In this document: positions 26,872 to 36,344 of the stretch, piece by piece | How the letters are laid out: each line of letters opens with the position of its first letter | Numbering within the stretch: the first letter of the stretch is position 1 | The notes under the pieces: model-generated | The model's input: the letters and a program-made list of their open reading frames with translations, nothing else | The model's database searches: none | Told to the model about the DNA's origin: nothing | Made by a program: the position numbers and the translations under genes | Assembly: GCA_964484185.1 (NCBI GenBank) | Contig: CAZAEQ010000003.1 | Location: forward strand, 62,001-126,000 | Direction of reading: 5' to 3' | Source of the DNA: F1-120-MAGs238 sp964484185 | Lineage (GTDB): Bacteria; Planctomycetota; Phycisphaerae; Phycisphaerales; UBA1924 | DNA length: 64,000 nucleotides

Positions 26872-27537
26872 ATGGGACTCTATAAGTATGGACAGGGCTA
26901 CTGGGTCCGCGTGATGACCGCGGTCCTGGCAGGACTTCTCATTCTCTCCGGGGCCGCATGGGCAATGCGCGAAGCTGGTGCGATTGAGATTCCGGTGGCC
27001 ACATATTCATTGACGCTTAAGGGTGTGACCGGTGAAATCGCCGCGAATTCACCGGTAACTGTTGTTGCCGAAGGCACCAATGGTGAAGAAATTGAAGTCG
27101 GCACAGGCACAGTCCTGAGCGTGTCGAAGACGCCAGAGGGCGCGGGCACGATGGAGTTGAGCAAGTTGAATTTTATGGCAGGGCAGGAAAATGCTCCGCA
27201 TAAGGCTCTGAAATCCGCGAATTTCGCGGCGACGGTTGCTTCCGAAATTCCCAACCGGATCTTTGAACCAACCTATCTGACGACCGGAATCGCGGCGTTG
27301 ATTTTCCTCATTGGTGCAATCGTGATATTCCACTTCGTTGGCCGCAAGCCGGGCACTGTGGATTTCCTGATCGCAACTGATGGTGAGATGCGGAAAGTGA
27401 ACTGGTCGACCAAGAAGGAAATCTACGGGTCGACGATGGTGGTGGTGACGGCCACGTTCCTGATTGCAGGATTCTTGTTCGCGGTCGATGCTGGCTTCTC
27501 AAGCTTCTTCAGGCTGATCGGTGTATTGCATCACTGA
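26872..27537 (+). CDS. secE: Preprotein translocase subunit SecE, N-terminally extended
   Basis: This 221-residue protein starts at ATG 26872 (MGLYKYGQGYW). The canonical SecE part is C-terminal: GEMRKVNWSTKKEIYGST followed by helix VVVTATFLIAGFLFAVDAGF. Two extra helices lie upstream (VMTAVLAGLLILSGAAWAM and TTGIAALIFLIGAIVIFHFV), separated by about 90 residues that would be periplasmic. Typical bacterial SecE is 60-130 residues. It is followed by nusG. Confidence 0.9.
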   Translation: MGLYKYGQGYWVRVMTAVLAGLLILSGAAWAMREAGAIEIPVATYSLTLKGVTGEIAANSPVTVVAEGTNGEEIEVGTGTVLSVSKTPEGAGTMELSKLNFMAGQENAPHKALKSANFAATVASEIPNRIFEPTYLTTGIAALIFLIGAIVIFHFVGRKPGTVDFLIATDGEMRKVNWSTKKEIYGSTMVVVTATFLIAGFLFAVDAGFSSFFRLIGVLHH

Positions 27538-27654
27538 TTGGCTGTGTGCCAGAGTCGATAGCAGACGCTGGCAGTTTGGTGTATGGTGGATCAGATAGAT
27601 GCGGCGGGCGAATTCATAAGCCTGATCTGCATGAACGCAACTCGGAGTTTTATC

Positions 27655-28374
27655 ATGTCCGACGAAACCAATGTTTCTCATCCTCAAGAGACCGCGAACC
27701 CAGAAGTGGCGGCTCCTGTTACTGCGCCCGCAGCACCTGTTGCACCAGTGGTTGTTGCGGCCCCCGCAGCGCCCGAGCGGACAGATCTGATCCCCGCTGA
27801 TGAGGCAGTTCGCTCAGAAGGCATGGACTGGTTCGTGCTTCGCGTGGCATCCAACAAAGAATCAAGCGTCCGCGACACGCTGCTCCGCAAGGTGCAGATC
27901 GAAGGCATGAAGCATTTGGTCAGCCGGATTCTGGTGCCGACCGAAAAAGCAAAGACGCAAAAAGGCGGCAAGGTTCGCATTACCGAAACCAAGCTCTATC
28001 CTGGCTACGTCTTCGTAGAAATGCGCCTTGAGCCAGATGGCCGCATTCCGCAGGATGTGTTCTTCCTGATCAAGGAAACCACCGGCGTGGGCGATTTCGT
28101 CGGAACCGCCGGCCGCCCGACCCCGATGAAGCAGCACGAAATTGAGAAGATGTTGCAGGATTCGAAGAAGCCATCAGATGAACCAAGCTACAAGCTGACG
28201 TTCTCGAAGGGCGAGCACATCAAGATCAAGGAAGGCGCGTTCGAGGGTTACGAAGGCACGGTTGATGAACTGACACCGGAAAAGGGCATGGTCAAGATTC
28301 TCGTGACGATCTTCGGCCGCCAGGCTCCGATCGATATCGAAGAGTGGAAGATCGGGAAGATCAACGAAGAGTGA
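27655..28374 (+). CDS. nusG: Transcription elongation/antitermination factor NusG
   Basis: This 239-residue protein starts at ATG 27655 with CGGAG upstream. An Ala/Pro-rich N-terminal extension (about 55 residues) precedes the NGN domain (MDWFVLRVASNKE, LYPGYVFVEM) and a C-terminal KOW domain (FSKGEHIKIKEGAFEGYEGTVDEL). NusG couples RNA polymerase to Rho, ribosomes and processivity control. A strong terminator follows at once; rplK-rplA are not adjacent. Confidence 0.94.
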   Translation: MSDETNVSHPQETANPEVAAPVTAPAAPVAPVVVAAPAAPERTDLIPADEAVRSEGMDWFVLRVASNKESSVRDTLLRKVQIEGMKHLVSRILVPTEKAKTQKGGKVRITETKLYPGYVFVEMRLEPDGRIPQDVFFLIKETTGVGDFVGTAGRPTPMKQHEIEKMLQDSKKPSDEPSYKLTFSKGEHIKIKEGAFEGYEGTVDELTPEKGMVKILVTIFGRQAPIDIEEWKIGKINEE

Positions 28375-28406
28375 TTGTCGGACGCAATACTCGCAGAAAC
28401 ACAGTA

Positions 28407-28433
28407 AACCGGGCCACTTTGGCCCGGTTTTTT
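28407..28433 (+). terminator. Rho-independent terminator after nusG
   Basis: A perfect 9-bp stem ACCGGGCCA/TGGCCCGGT with a CTT loop is followed by TTTTT. Confidence 0.93.
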
Positions 28434-28434
28434 G

Positions 28435-28464
28435 TTGATAGAGCAGATGGGATTCTGGTAGACT
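28435..28464 (+). promoter_or_regulatory. Candidate promoter of the DUF1028/dockerin gene
   Basis: TTGATA (28435-28440) and TAGACT (28459-28464) are separated by 18 bases, directly after the nusG terminator and about 30 bases before the next start codon. Confidence 0.5.
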
Positions 28465-28492
28465 GCACGCGACAACCCACGGGAGCACGCCC

Positions 28493-30871
28493 ATGTCACG
28501 AAGTTTGGTTGCTGGAGCGGCGGCAATTGCGTTGAGCGCGGGCTCTGCGTGCGCCACATGGTCGATCCTCATCGTCAATACCCGTACCAAGGAAGTGGGG
28601 GTTGCCTCTGCCACATGTCTCACCAATTTTGATCTTCGGAATAACACACCTGTACTGATCAGCGGCGTTGGCGCAGCCACAGCACAATCGTTTGTAGATT
28701 CAACCGGCCGCAATCGCGTGCTGATTCGCGATCGGCTCATCCAGGGCGCTTCGCCGCAGTCAATGCTGAATGAACTGGGCAGCGGATTTGATTCTGGCCA
28801 TCAGACGCGGCAGTATGGAATCGTCGATACTACTGGTCGAGCGGCGACGTTTTCTGGTACCGGCGCGGGTGCGTGGGCCGGCGGGCTGACTGGCCAAGTC
28901 GGTGAGTGGGTGTATGCGGTGCAGGGGAACGTGTTGACTGGTGAGCCGGTTGTGACGTTGGCGGTTGAGGCGTTGCTCAATACACCGGGCGATATGCCAG
29001 CGAAGCTAATGGCGGCGATGGAGGCAGCGCGGTTGATGGGCGGCGATGGTCGCTGTTCGTGCAATGAGGGGACACCGACCTCATGCGGCGCACCGCCGCC
29101 AACGTTCACAAAGTCTGCGCATATCGCGTATCTCATGATTTCGCGTCTGGGTGATCTGGATACGAGCACGGGGATTTATCGCATGAGTGGTGCCGCGATG
29201 GCTGTTGTAGATCGCGGAGCAGGCTTGCCAAAGGGTCTGGTGTTGGGCGGTGGATTGCCCGGTATTTTGACTACATTGATTCCAACCGCTTCTGGAGATG
29301 TGTGCGGATTAAGTCTCCCGACATTTGAACCGCAGAGTCCGACACTGCCAGTTGAGCAAGGTGTTACCAGCATTTGTGCGGCAGATCTGAATGGCGATGG
29401 GTTGACAGACTTGGCAGTCGCGGGCGCGACCGGTGCAGTTTCAGTCCTTCCAGCAACAGGGCCCGACGTATACGGGGCTCCACTGGTGTTTCCTTCGGGT
29501 AGCGATGTTGGGAGCATTTGCGCTGCGGACTTCAATGGAGACGGAAAGATCGATCTTGCTGTCTGTCATGGTTTTCAGGGTCGATTAGCGATATTGGAGA
29601 ACGACACAACAGCGGGAGGCGAGACTCATTTCATTGCGCCACGAATAATCACTGCTTCAAATCTGGGCATTGGTCTGCGCGTCGCCCGGCTCAATGGCGA
29701 TTCACTCCCTGACTTGGTCAGTATTTGTACTCCAAACGGCATAGCGGCGTTTCTGAACTCCGGGGATTTCAATTTCAGCGCCGGCCCCACTTTCGCTGGC
29801 GTAGGAACAACCAATGGGCTGGACGTGGCCGATTTCGATCTGGACGGCTTAGATGATGTTGTACTTGCGTCGTCCAGCGGCAATGTCACGCGCGTGATTC
29901 GTTCAACTGGTTCAGGATTTGCGCTGGTTCAAGATGTCAGCGGATTTGTGACTCCGACTACCGTCAGTGCGGGCCTCATCGATGGAGACAATCGCCCTGA
30001 TATTTTTATGGCAAGCGGCAATCGAATTCAGACCGCTACAAATACAGGCACCGCCTTCGGTAGCGTACGTGCGTATGTCTATAGCGACGGAGTCGTGCCG
30101 ACAAACTTCTTCTCTTCGCGGCTCGGCGATTTCGACGCGGATGGCGATTTAGATGCGGCGATCGCCACCACGGGTGACAGTGTTTTCATAGCACACAACC
30201 TCGGTCGCGTCGGACAAGTGTCGCCGCCAGCCGGGATCATCGGTCGGTTTACCGATCGCATCGGCACCGGCGCGGGTAATTACTTCTTGAATCTCAATGT
30301 TGCCAACCAGAGCGCGGCCGCACCCGATCCGGTGATTCAGCTTCGCACGCAATTCACCGCCTGGCGCAACCAGACCGAAGGTGCGCCCGATGCAGTGAAT
30401 TCGCTTGCGAGTTTCTCGCCGCGTTGTGTGTCGAGTCTGGGCGGAGAGAGTGCGACACTTACGATTGACCTGAAAAAGGCAAGCGGCGCTGTGGCGACAA
30501 GCCCTGTGCGTGTGGAACTGGCGTGCGCTGATGCGAGCGTGAACATCGGTACTGTCAACTCGCTTGGAAATGGGCGCTACACGGCAAGTGTGTCAGTGGC
30601 TCCGAGCCTTGTGCCATTCCCGCGCATCGTCAAGTTCAGAGTGATTACCAACGAATCGGCGCGAGCGGTGGTGCTGATGCCGATGCCTGAATTGCAGATT
30701 GGACACAGGGCAGATGTAAACACCGATGGCGTGGTCGACTTCTTTGACTATCTCGACTTTGTCTCTGTATTCGCGGCACAAACGCCTGAAGCCGACTTCA
30801 ATGCCGATGGCGTGGTCGACTTCTTTGATTATCTGGACTTTGTCGGCGTGTTTTCGGACGGTGGCTGCTGA
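28493..30871 (+). CDS. Secreted DUF1028 protein with VCBS repeats and dockerin-like tail
   Basis: This 792-residue protein has a signal peptide ending near ACA-TW. Residues about 22-270 match DUF1028, an Ntn-hydrolase-like family of unknown substrate: TWSILIVNTRTKEVGVASAT, GVGAATAQSF and YGIVDTTGRAATF. FG-GAP/VCBS repeats follow (DLNGDGLTDLAVAG, DFNGDGKIDLAVCHG, DFDLDGLDDVVLAS). The end has two DFFDYLDFV dockerin-like loops and GGC. The combination suggests a surface-displayed hydrolase. Transcribed alone behind its own promoter. Confidence 0.82.
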   Translation: MSRSLVAGAAAIALSAGSACATWSILIVNTRTKEVGVASATCLTNFDLRNNTPVLISGVGAATAQSFVDSTGRNRVLIRDRLIQGASPQSMLNELGSGFDSGHQTRQYGIVDTTGRAATFSGTGAGAWAGGLTGQVGEWVYAVQGNVLTGEPVVTLAVEALLNTPGDMPAKLMAAMEAARLMGGDGRCSCNEGTPTSCGAPPPTFTKSAHIAYLMISRLGDLDTSTGIYRMSGAAMAVVDRGAGLPKGLVLGGGLPGILTTLIPTASGDVCGLSLPTFEPQSPTLPVEQGVTSICAADLNGDGLTDLAVAGATGAVSVLPATGPDVYGAPLVFPSGSDVGSICAADFNGDGKIDLAVCHGFQGRLAILENDTTAGGETHFIAPRIITASNLGIGLRVARLNGDSLPDLVSICTPNGIAAFLNSGDFNFSAGPTFAGVGTTNGLDVADFDLDGLDDVVLASSSGNVTRVIRSTGSGFALVQDVSGFVTPTTVSAGLIDGDNRPDIFMASGNRIQTATNTGTAFGSVRAYVYSDGVVPTNFFSSRLGDFDADGDLDAAIATTGDSVFIAHNLGRVGQVSPPAGIIGRFTDRIGTGAGNYFLNLNVANQSAAAPDPVIQLRTQFTAWRNQTEGAPDAVNSLASFSPRCVSSLGGESATLTIDLKKASGAVATSPVRVELACADASVNIGTVNSLGNGRYTASVSVAPSLVPFPRIVKFRVITNESARAVVLMPMPELQIGHRADVNTDGVVDFFDYLDFVSVFAAQTPEADFNADGVVDFFDYLDFVGVFSDGGC

Positions 30872-30911
30872 GGTGAACTCGTCGTGCGATCAGGTCGATG
30901 TTTTGGTACCA

Positions 30912-31697
30912 ATGGCTGGTATCAACACCAACTTCAATGGAATGATCGGCGCGAGACTCTTCTCAGAGATGTCTATGTCGCTCAATCGCTCCATGGAACG
31001 TCTGGCGACCGGCAAACGAATCAATCGAGCCAGCGATGATCCTTCAGGCGCGATTGCTGTCTCGGCATTTAAACAGGATCAAAAAAAGCTGACTGCTGAC
31101 ATCGCCGGCAAAGAACGCGAAATGAAACGCCTCGGGGCGTACGAAGGCGCGGCCAGTGTCGTGAGCGAGAAACTGACTGAGCTGCAGGGATTGATCACCA
31201 CCGCTGCAAACACCAGCGGCATGAGCAAGGAAGAACGCGAAGGACTGTCGATCGACGCTGATTCGATTATCAAGACCATCGATTATCTGGCATTGTCGAC
31301 TCGCTTCGAGGACCAGGACATTCTGCAAGGAATGGCCTCGGTCAAGCTCGGAGTCACTGGAGAGTTCACGCTCTCAGAACTCAGAGAAGGCGGCAAACTG
31401 AATCTGGTTGATGGCGACATGGCCGAAGCCCAGAAAGTAATCGATCAGGCGGTCAGCCAGGTCAGCGGAACTCTGGCCGCGTCCGGCAGTCGCGTCAAAT
31501 CACTCGAACACGAAGTGCAAGCCGACCTGAAGCGTTTAGAAGCCCAGGAGGGCGCTCGGTCCTTGATCGAAGATGCGGATATCGCTCGCGAAACTTCCGA
31601 GTTGGTCCGTAAGCAGGTTCTTCAGCAGGCGGCCGCGTTTGCCATGAGCATGTTCAATAAGTCAGAGTCTGACACTGTTCTGCACCTGCTTGGCTAG
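30912..31697 (+). CDS. Short flagellin
   Basis: This 261-residue protein starts at ATG 30912 (MAGINTNF). The conserved flagellin N-terminus is seen in SLNRSMERLATGKRINRASDDPSGA, in which SGA is near residue 50, and the C-terminus in DADIARETSELVRKQVLQQAAAFAMSMFN. The central region is short, so the surface domains D2/D3 are absent. The Maf and CMP-sugar synthetase genes at 8.8-13 kb could glycosylate it. No other flagellar structural gene is in the window. Confidence 0.88.
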   Translation: MAGINTNFNGMIGARLFSEMSMSLNRSMERLATGKRINRASDDPSGAIAVSAFKQDQKKLTADIAGKEREMKRLGAYEGAASVVSEKLTELQGLITTAANTSGMSKEEREGLSIDADSIIKTIDYLALSTRFEDQDILQGMASVKLGVTGEFTLSELREGGKLNLVDGDMAEAQKVIDQAVSQVSGTLAASGSRVKSLEHEVQADLKRLEAQEGARSLIEDADIARETSELVRKQVLQQAAAFAMSMFNKSESDTVLHLLG

Positions 31698-31745
31698 GCA
31701 TATTTGATCTTCACGTAATCCCACTTCATCGCTCGATAATGGGTT

Positions 31746-32402
31746 ATGGCCGAAGCGAAAAAGAGCATGTCATTTCTTCAGTTCCTGAACACCGCAGCGA
31801 TTCTGTCGCTGGTGGGTGGTGTGGCGTATCTTGGGTTCAGTGCCGCCAAGAACCGGATCGCGGCGGAGATCTACGAGCAGAAACTCGGCACCATGGCGGC
31901 GGACTACAGCCAGGTCAGGACTATGTACAACCAGGCCGTCAGCAAGACCGCGGTCACAGAACTGGTAGCGGCAGGTAAAAAACTCTCAGTACGCGTGCGG
32001 ACGGTTGCGGGGCTGGTGAAGGAGATCGAAACACCGTTTGATCCAAGCCAGGAGATATATGTAGATTACGTGGTGCTGGATGGGCGCTTGTGGATTCGGC
32101 GGGTTTTTGATTCCAAGACGCCGCCGGATAAGGGTTTGATCATCGACCCGGCGATGGCGAATGTGGACTGGAAGGACCAGCCGGAGCCGGCGGTTGGGAA
32201 AGCAGTATATAGAAGTCTGAGCGATGGCCGCTGGGTAGTGACGGTGACCGGTGAGGGAGCTTTGGGATTGGTGAAAGCCGAGGGGTCGCCGGAACTGGTG
32301 GTGGGTCCGCAAGTGCAGGAACACAAGACAATCACCGAAGATGCGGCCAAAGAAGCGCAATCAGTGACCCCGGTCGATGTCTGGCGCTGGATCAGGAAGT
32401 AG
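31746..32402 (+). CDS. Membrane-anchored protein of unknown function
   Basis: This 218-residue protein has one N-terminal helix (FLNTAAILSLVGGVAYLGFSA), then a short coiled stretch and a domain rich in beta strands (VRVRTVAGLVKEIET, IYVDYVVLDGRLWIRRVFD). I recognise no family. It precedes the glycyl-tRNA synthetase gene by about 80 bases. Confidence 0.6.
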   Translation: MAEAKKSMSFLQFLNTAAILSLVGGVAYLGFSAAKNRIAAEIYEQKLGTMAADYSQVRTMYNQAVSKTAVTELVAAGKKLSVRVRTVAGLVKEIETPFDPSQEIYVDYVVLDGRLWIRRVFDSKTPPDKGLIIDPAMANVDWKDQPEPAVGKAVYRSLSDGRWVVTVTGEGALGLVKAEGSPELVVGPQVQEHKTITEDAAKEAQSVTPVDVWRWIRK

Positions 32403-32484
32403 GCCGGGAAGTAGGCAAGGTAAATGGGGGTCGGACCTCCAGCGTTCCTACTCTTGGCCCGCTATTGCCAGGAGGTTTGTTTCC

Positions 32485-34068
32485 ATGTCTACCGCTGCCC
32501 CAAAATCGATGGATGCCATTATGTCGCTGTGCAAGCGGCGTGGTTTTGTATATCAGACCAGTGAGATCTATGGCGGTATCAACGGCTTCTGGGATTATGG
32601 GCCGCTGGGCACATTCCTCAAACGCAACCTCCGCGAGGCGTGGTGGCAGGATGTGGTGATGAACCCATGCTGGGGCCGCAATGGACCCGATGGTCAGCCC
32701 GTGAGCATTTTGCCTGTCGACACAAGGTTGATTCAGCACCCCAAGACCTGGGAAGCATCCGGACACGTCGCAGGGTTCAATGACCCGATGGTGGATTGCC
32801 GCGATACCAAGGGCCGGTATCGGTATGACCATGTCATGGTCTACGTTCCTGAGTCGGGCGATGCTGGTGACAAGCCGGTGTTTGCCTACGTCTCTGATCA
32901 GCCCAGCGAGGCCAAGCAGAAGAAAAAGGCAGAGAAGACATTTGGAGCAATCAAGAGTGTTGCGCTGGCAAGCATTCCTCAGCCGTGGGCTCGAGTGATT
33001 GCGCCGGATGCTGACAAGCCAGGTTCATTGACCGAACCCAGGCAGTTCAACCTCATGTTCCACACCTTTGTGGGTGCGACCTCCGGTGAAGAAGGTAAAG
33101 CCTATCTACGTCCAGAAACCGCCCAGGGCATTTTCGCACAGGCCAAGAACGTCTGGGACACCAACCGAGTTCGCGTGCCGATGGGCATCGCCCAAACTGG
33201 GACAAGTTTCCGCAACGAAGTCACGCCGCGAAACTTCACGTTTCGCTCGCGCGAGTTCGAACAGATGGAGATTGAGTTCTTTGTCGTGCCGCCGGAACAC
33301 CTCGAAGGCGATGAAAAGACCAATTGCACACCGATGGACTGGTATTCGTTCTGGCGCGATTGGCGCATGGAATGGTGGAAGTCGGTTGGTCTTGGCGGCG
33401 AGAACCTGATCTTGCGCGAGCATGCATCTGATGAACTCGCGCACTATGCAAAGGCCACGAGTGATATTGAGTATCGGTTCCCGTTTACGGCGCCTGGATT
33501 TGGCGAACTGGAAGGAATTGCCTATCGCGGCGATTTCGATTTGACCCAGCACCAGACTCACAGCGGCAAGAAGCTGGAATTCCGCGATACGACTCGTGGC
33601 GAGGTGTTGCCGAATGGCTCCCGTCGCGGCGTTGCGTACATCCCGCACGTTATCGAGCCGTCTGGCGGTCTTGATCGCGGGGTGCTCGCAATCTTGTGCG
33701 AAGCGTACACGAAAGACGACTCGCGGCCGAGCCCAGAGTTCATGAAGTTTCATCCTCGCATTGCGCCGATCAAAGCAGCCGTGTTCCCACTTGTTGATAA
33801 GGACGGGATGCCCGAAATCGCGACCACGCTGCATGCTGAACTAGTCAAGAAATTTGGACGTTTCGGTATGATCGAGACGGATCCGAAACAGGCAATCGGC
33901 AAGCGTTATGCCCGTATGGACGAAGCCGGTTGTCCGTGGTGCTTTACGGTCGATGGCGAAACTGCCAAAGATCAGACGGTGACCGCGCGCGATCGCGACA
34001 CTGGTCAGCAGACGCGCATCAACATCAGCAAGGTGAGCGAGTTTGTGGACAACGCCATTGGCGGATGA
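32485..34068 (+). CDS. glyQS: Glycyl-tRNA synthetase (dimeric type)
   Basis: This 527-residue class II synthetase starts at ATG 32485, set by a strong AGGAGG. It has KRRGFVYQTSEIYGGINGFWDYGPLG at the start, YLRPETAQGIF, motif 2 FRNEVTPRNFTFRSREFEQMEIEFF, motif 3 EPSGGLDRGVLAIL and a C-terminal anticodon-binding domain. It charges tRNA-Gly. It is the single-chain form, not the alpha/beta tetramer. Confidence 0.96.
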   Translation: MSTAAPKSMDAIMSLCKRRGFVYQTSEIYGGINGFWDYGPLGTFLKRNLREAWWQDVVMNPCWGRNGPDGQPVSILPVDTRLIQHPKTWEASGHVAGFNDPMVDCRDTKGRYRYDHVMVYVPESGDAGDKPVFAYVSDQPSEAKQKKKAEKTFGAIKSVALASIPQPWARVIAPDADKPGSLTEPRQFNLMFHTFVGATSGEEGKAYLRPETAQGIFAQAKNVWDTNRVRVPMGIAQTGTSFRNEVTPRNFTFRSREFEQMEIEFFVVPPEHLEGDEKTNCTPMDWYSFWRDWRMEWWKSVGLGGENLILREHASDELAHYAKATSDIEYRFPFTAPGFGELEGIAYRGDFDLTQHQTHSGKKLEFRDTTRGEVLPNGSRRGVAYIPHVIEPSGGLDRGVLAILCEAYTKDDSRPSPEFMKFHPRIAPIKAAVFPLVDKDGMPEIATTLHAELVKKFGRFGMIETDPKQAIGKRYARMDEAGCPWCFTVDGETAKDQTVTARDRDTGQQTRINISKVSEFVDNAIGG

Positions 34069-34084
34069 TGTGAGATGAGTTGCA

Positions 34085-34780
34085 ATGGCCGATCAACAGA
34101 TCGTTTTTCTTCCAGGTTTGGGGGCTGATGAGCGGTTGTTTGTGTCTCAGCGGCCGCGCTTTCCTTCGATGGTTGTGCCGCGGTGGATTGAACCCAGGCC
34201 GGGCGAGAAGTTGCACGATTATGCGGTGCGAATGGCGGCGACGATCGAGCCGCGTGAGAACATGATTCTGGGCGGCGTCTCGATGGGCGGCATGGTGGCG
34301 CAGGAGATTGCGCAGATTCTCAAGCCGCGGGCGCTTGTCCTGATTGCAACATGTCGACATCCCTCAGAACTTGCATCTTGGATTCGGCCGTTTGTTGCGA
34401 TGGAGCGGCTCACGCCGGCGTTTCTTGTGAACAACATGAAAAAGTTCGCCGAGTATGGCATGCCCACAATGGGTGTATATGAAGCGGCGCACAAGGCAGT
34501 GTTGCTGGAAATTGCTCGCGACGTGCCGATAAGTTTCGCGCGATGGGCTGCTGGAGCAATACTGGAATGGCGCGGCGCGCCTGCGGCATCATGTCCGGTG
34601 CTGAGGATTCATGGCCGCCGCGATCTGATGATTCGCTGTCCGCGGCACATTCCCGGCATAGAAACCGAGTGTGTGCGCGTCCCCGGCGCAGGTCACTTGT
34701 TGAATCTCACGCATGCGGAAGAAGTGAACAATCACATTTCATCCTGGATGGGAAAGCTGACTCAGAGCGCGACGAGCTGA
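34085..34780 (+). CDS. Alpha/beta hydrolase
   Basis: This 231-residue protein has FLPGLGADERLF (oxyanion region), nucleophile elbow GVSMGG, a likely acid in IHGRRDLMI and catalytic His in GAGHLLNLTHAEEV. It is cytoplasmic; the substrate is unknown. It starts 16 bases after the glycyl-tRNA synthetase gene. Confidence 0.8.
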   Translation: MADQQIVFLPGLGADERLFVSQRPRFPSMVVPRWIEPRPGEKLHDYAVRMAATIEPRENMILGGVSMGGMVAQEIAQILKPRALVLIATCRHPSELASWIRPFVAMERLTPAFLVNNMKKFAEYGMPTMGVYEAAHKAVLLEIARDVPISFARWAAGAILEWRGAPAASCPVLRIHGRRDLMIRCPRHIPGIETECVRVPGAGHLLNLTHAEEVNNHISSWMGKLTQSATS

Positions 34781-34882
34781 ACTTTGTGGAAGAAATGTGG
34801 GAATCTGGCGCTGGCAGACTTCAAAGTGTTCGTTGAAAAAACATTGCAGTTTCGGAGGGGGATCTGCTATAGTGGACGAGCC

Positions 34883-36322
34883 ATGCGTGAACTGCCGCGA
34901 TCAAAGCCAAAAGTGGGGTCTGCACTTCCGTTGAAGGCGGAGGCTCCCGTGGTAGTTGATCCGTTTGGTGCTTCATTTTCGTATTCTGATGCGCTTCGGT
35001 TTATGGATGCGCGGGTGAATGTCGAGCGGATGAGGCCGGAAAAACTTCCAACGCAGGTGTTCAAGCTTGATCGGATGCGGGCGCTGATGAAAGCGTTGGG
35101 AAGCCCCGAGGCGTCTCTGAAGTGTGTTCATGTGGCGGGCAGCAAGGGCAAAGGTTCAACGGTTGAAATGATTGCGGCATCGCTGGCCGGTTGCGGGCAT
35201 GCTATCGGTGTGTATCTCAGTCCTCACGTTGTCAACGTAAGAGAGCGGATACGAGTTGGCAATGAAATGATTTCGGAAGTTGCATTCGCGCGACTTGTGA
35301 CGCGAATCTGGAAAGGCGCTCAGTCGATTATTCCTGAGCACGGCGAACCGACCTATTTTGAAATACTAACGGCCATGGCATTCTGTTACTTTGCCGAGGA
35401 AGCAGTTGACCTGGCTGTGCTTGAGGTTGGGCTGGGTGGACGACTGGATGCGACGAATGTGATGAAGCCACTGGTATGCGTCATTACGGCACTTCAGGTA
35501 GAGCACGCGGATATTCTGGGCGACACGCTCGGTAAGATTGCCCGCGAAAAGGCTGGCATCATGAAGCCTGGCGTGCCGTGTGTTACACTGCAGCAGGCGC
35601 CGGAAGCAATGGAAGCGCTTCGCGCTGTTGCAACTGAAGTCGGCACGCCACTTGAAATTGTGGGTGAGAACGTAGATTTTTCATATCGTCTTGACAGCAA
35701 CCCTGAACTTGGTCCACATGCGCGCGTGCTGTTGCTCACTTCAAATTCCACATTTGAGCATTTCGCAGTGCCATTGAAAGGTGAGCATCAGGCGTTGAAT
35801 TGCGGTCTTGCCCTGGCGGCAATAGATGTGTTACGGCGTAAGGGTATTGATGCTCCGGAAATCAAGGTTGCGGCGGGCCTGGCAAGAACGGTAAACAACG
35901 CCCGGTTTGAACAGGTTTCAGATCGGCCGCGGATTGTTGTTGACGGGGCACATAATCCTGAATCAATTGAAGGATTGATTCGCTCTGTGAGCATTCATCT
36001 CAAGGTCGATTCGACAATTATTGTGTTCGGATGTGCTGCGGATAAAGATGTCGTGGGGATGCTTAAGCAACTGGCTCGAGGCGCCGACAAGGTCATTTTC
36101 ACGCGTGCAGGATCAAGCACGCGAGCCGCGGACCCGCGCGACCTTGCCCGGAAGTTTGAAGCGATGAGCGGCCACATGGCACAGACAGCACCGAGTGTTG
36201 GCGAGGCCATCGACATGGCGCGGCGCGCTGCCTCGCGAGAAGATCTGATATTGGTCACCGGGTCGTTCTATGTTGCGGGCGAGGCCAAGAAGTTGCTGGC
36301 GCAAGGTGCGCCAAAGCCCTAA
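34883..36322 (+). CDS. folC: Folylpolyglutamate/dihydrofolate synthase
   Basis: This 479-residue Mur-ligase-family protein has P-loop HVAGSKGKGSTVEMI, the FolC signature YLSPHVVNVRERIRV, GLGGRLDATNV, HADILGDTLGKIAREKAGI and the C-terminal domain motif VDGAHNPESI. It adds glutamate to folates and may also make dihydrofolate. The start ATG 34883 leaves a ~50-residue N-terminal extension before the fold begins. Confidence 0.93.
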   Translation: MRELPRSKPKVGSALPLKAEAPVVVDPFGASFSYSDALRFMDARVNVERMRPEKLPTQVFKLDRMRALMKALGSPEASLKCVHVAGSKGKGSTVEMIAASLAGCGHAIGVYLSPHVVNVRERIRVGNEMISEVAFARLVTRIWKGAQSIIPEHGEPTYFEILTAMAFCYFAEEAVDLAVLEVGLGGRLDATNVMKPLVCVITALQVEHADILGDTLGKIAREKAGIMKPGVPCVTLQQAPEAMEALRAVATEVGTPLEIVGENVDFSYRLDSNPELGPHARVLLLTSNSTFEHFAVPLKGEHQALNCGLALAAIDVLRRKGIDAPEIKVAAGLARTVNNARFEQVSDRPRIVVDGAHNPESIEGLIRSVSIHLKVDSTIIVFGCAADKDVVGMLKQLARGADKVIFTRAGSSTRAADPRDLARKFEAMSGHMAQTAPSVGEAIDMARRAASREDLILVTGSFYVAGEAKKLLAQGAPKP

Positions 36323-36344
36323 TTGATGCCAGGAGTATGTGTCG

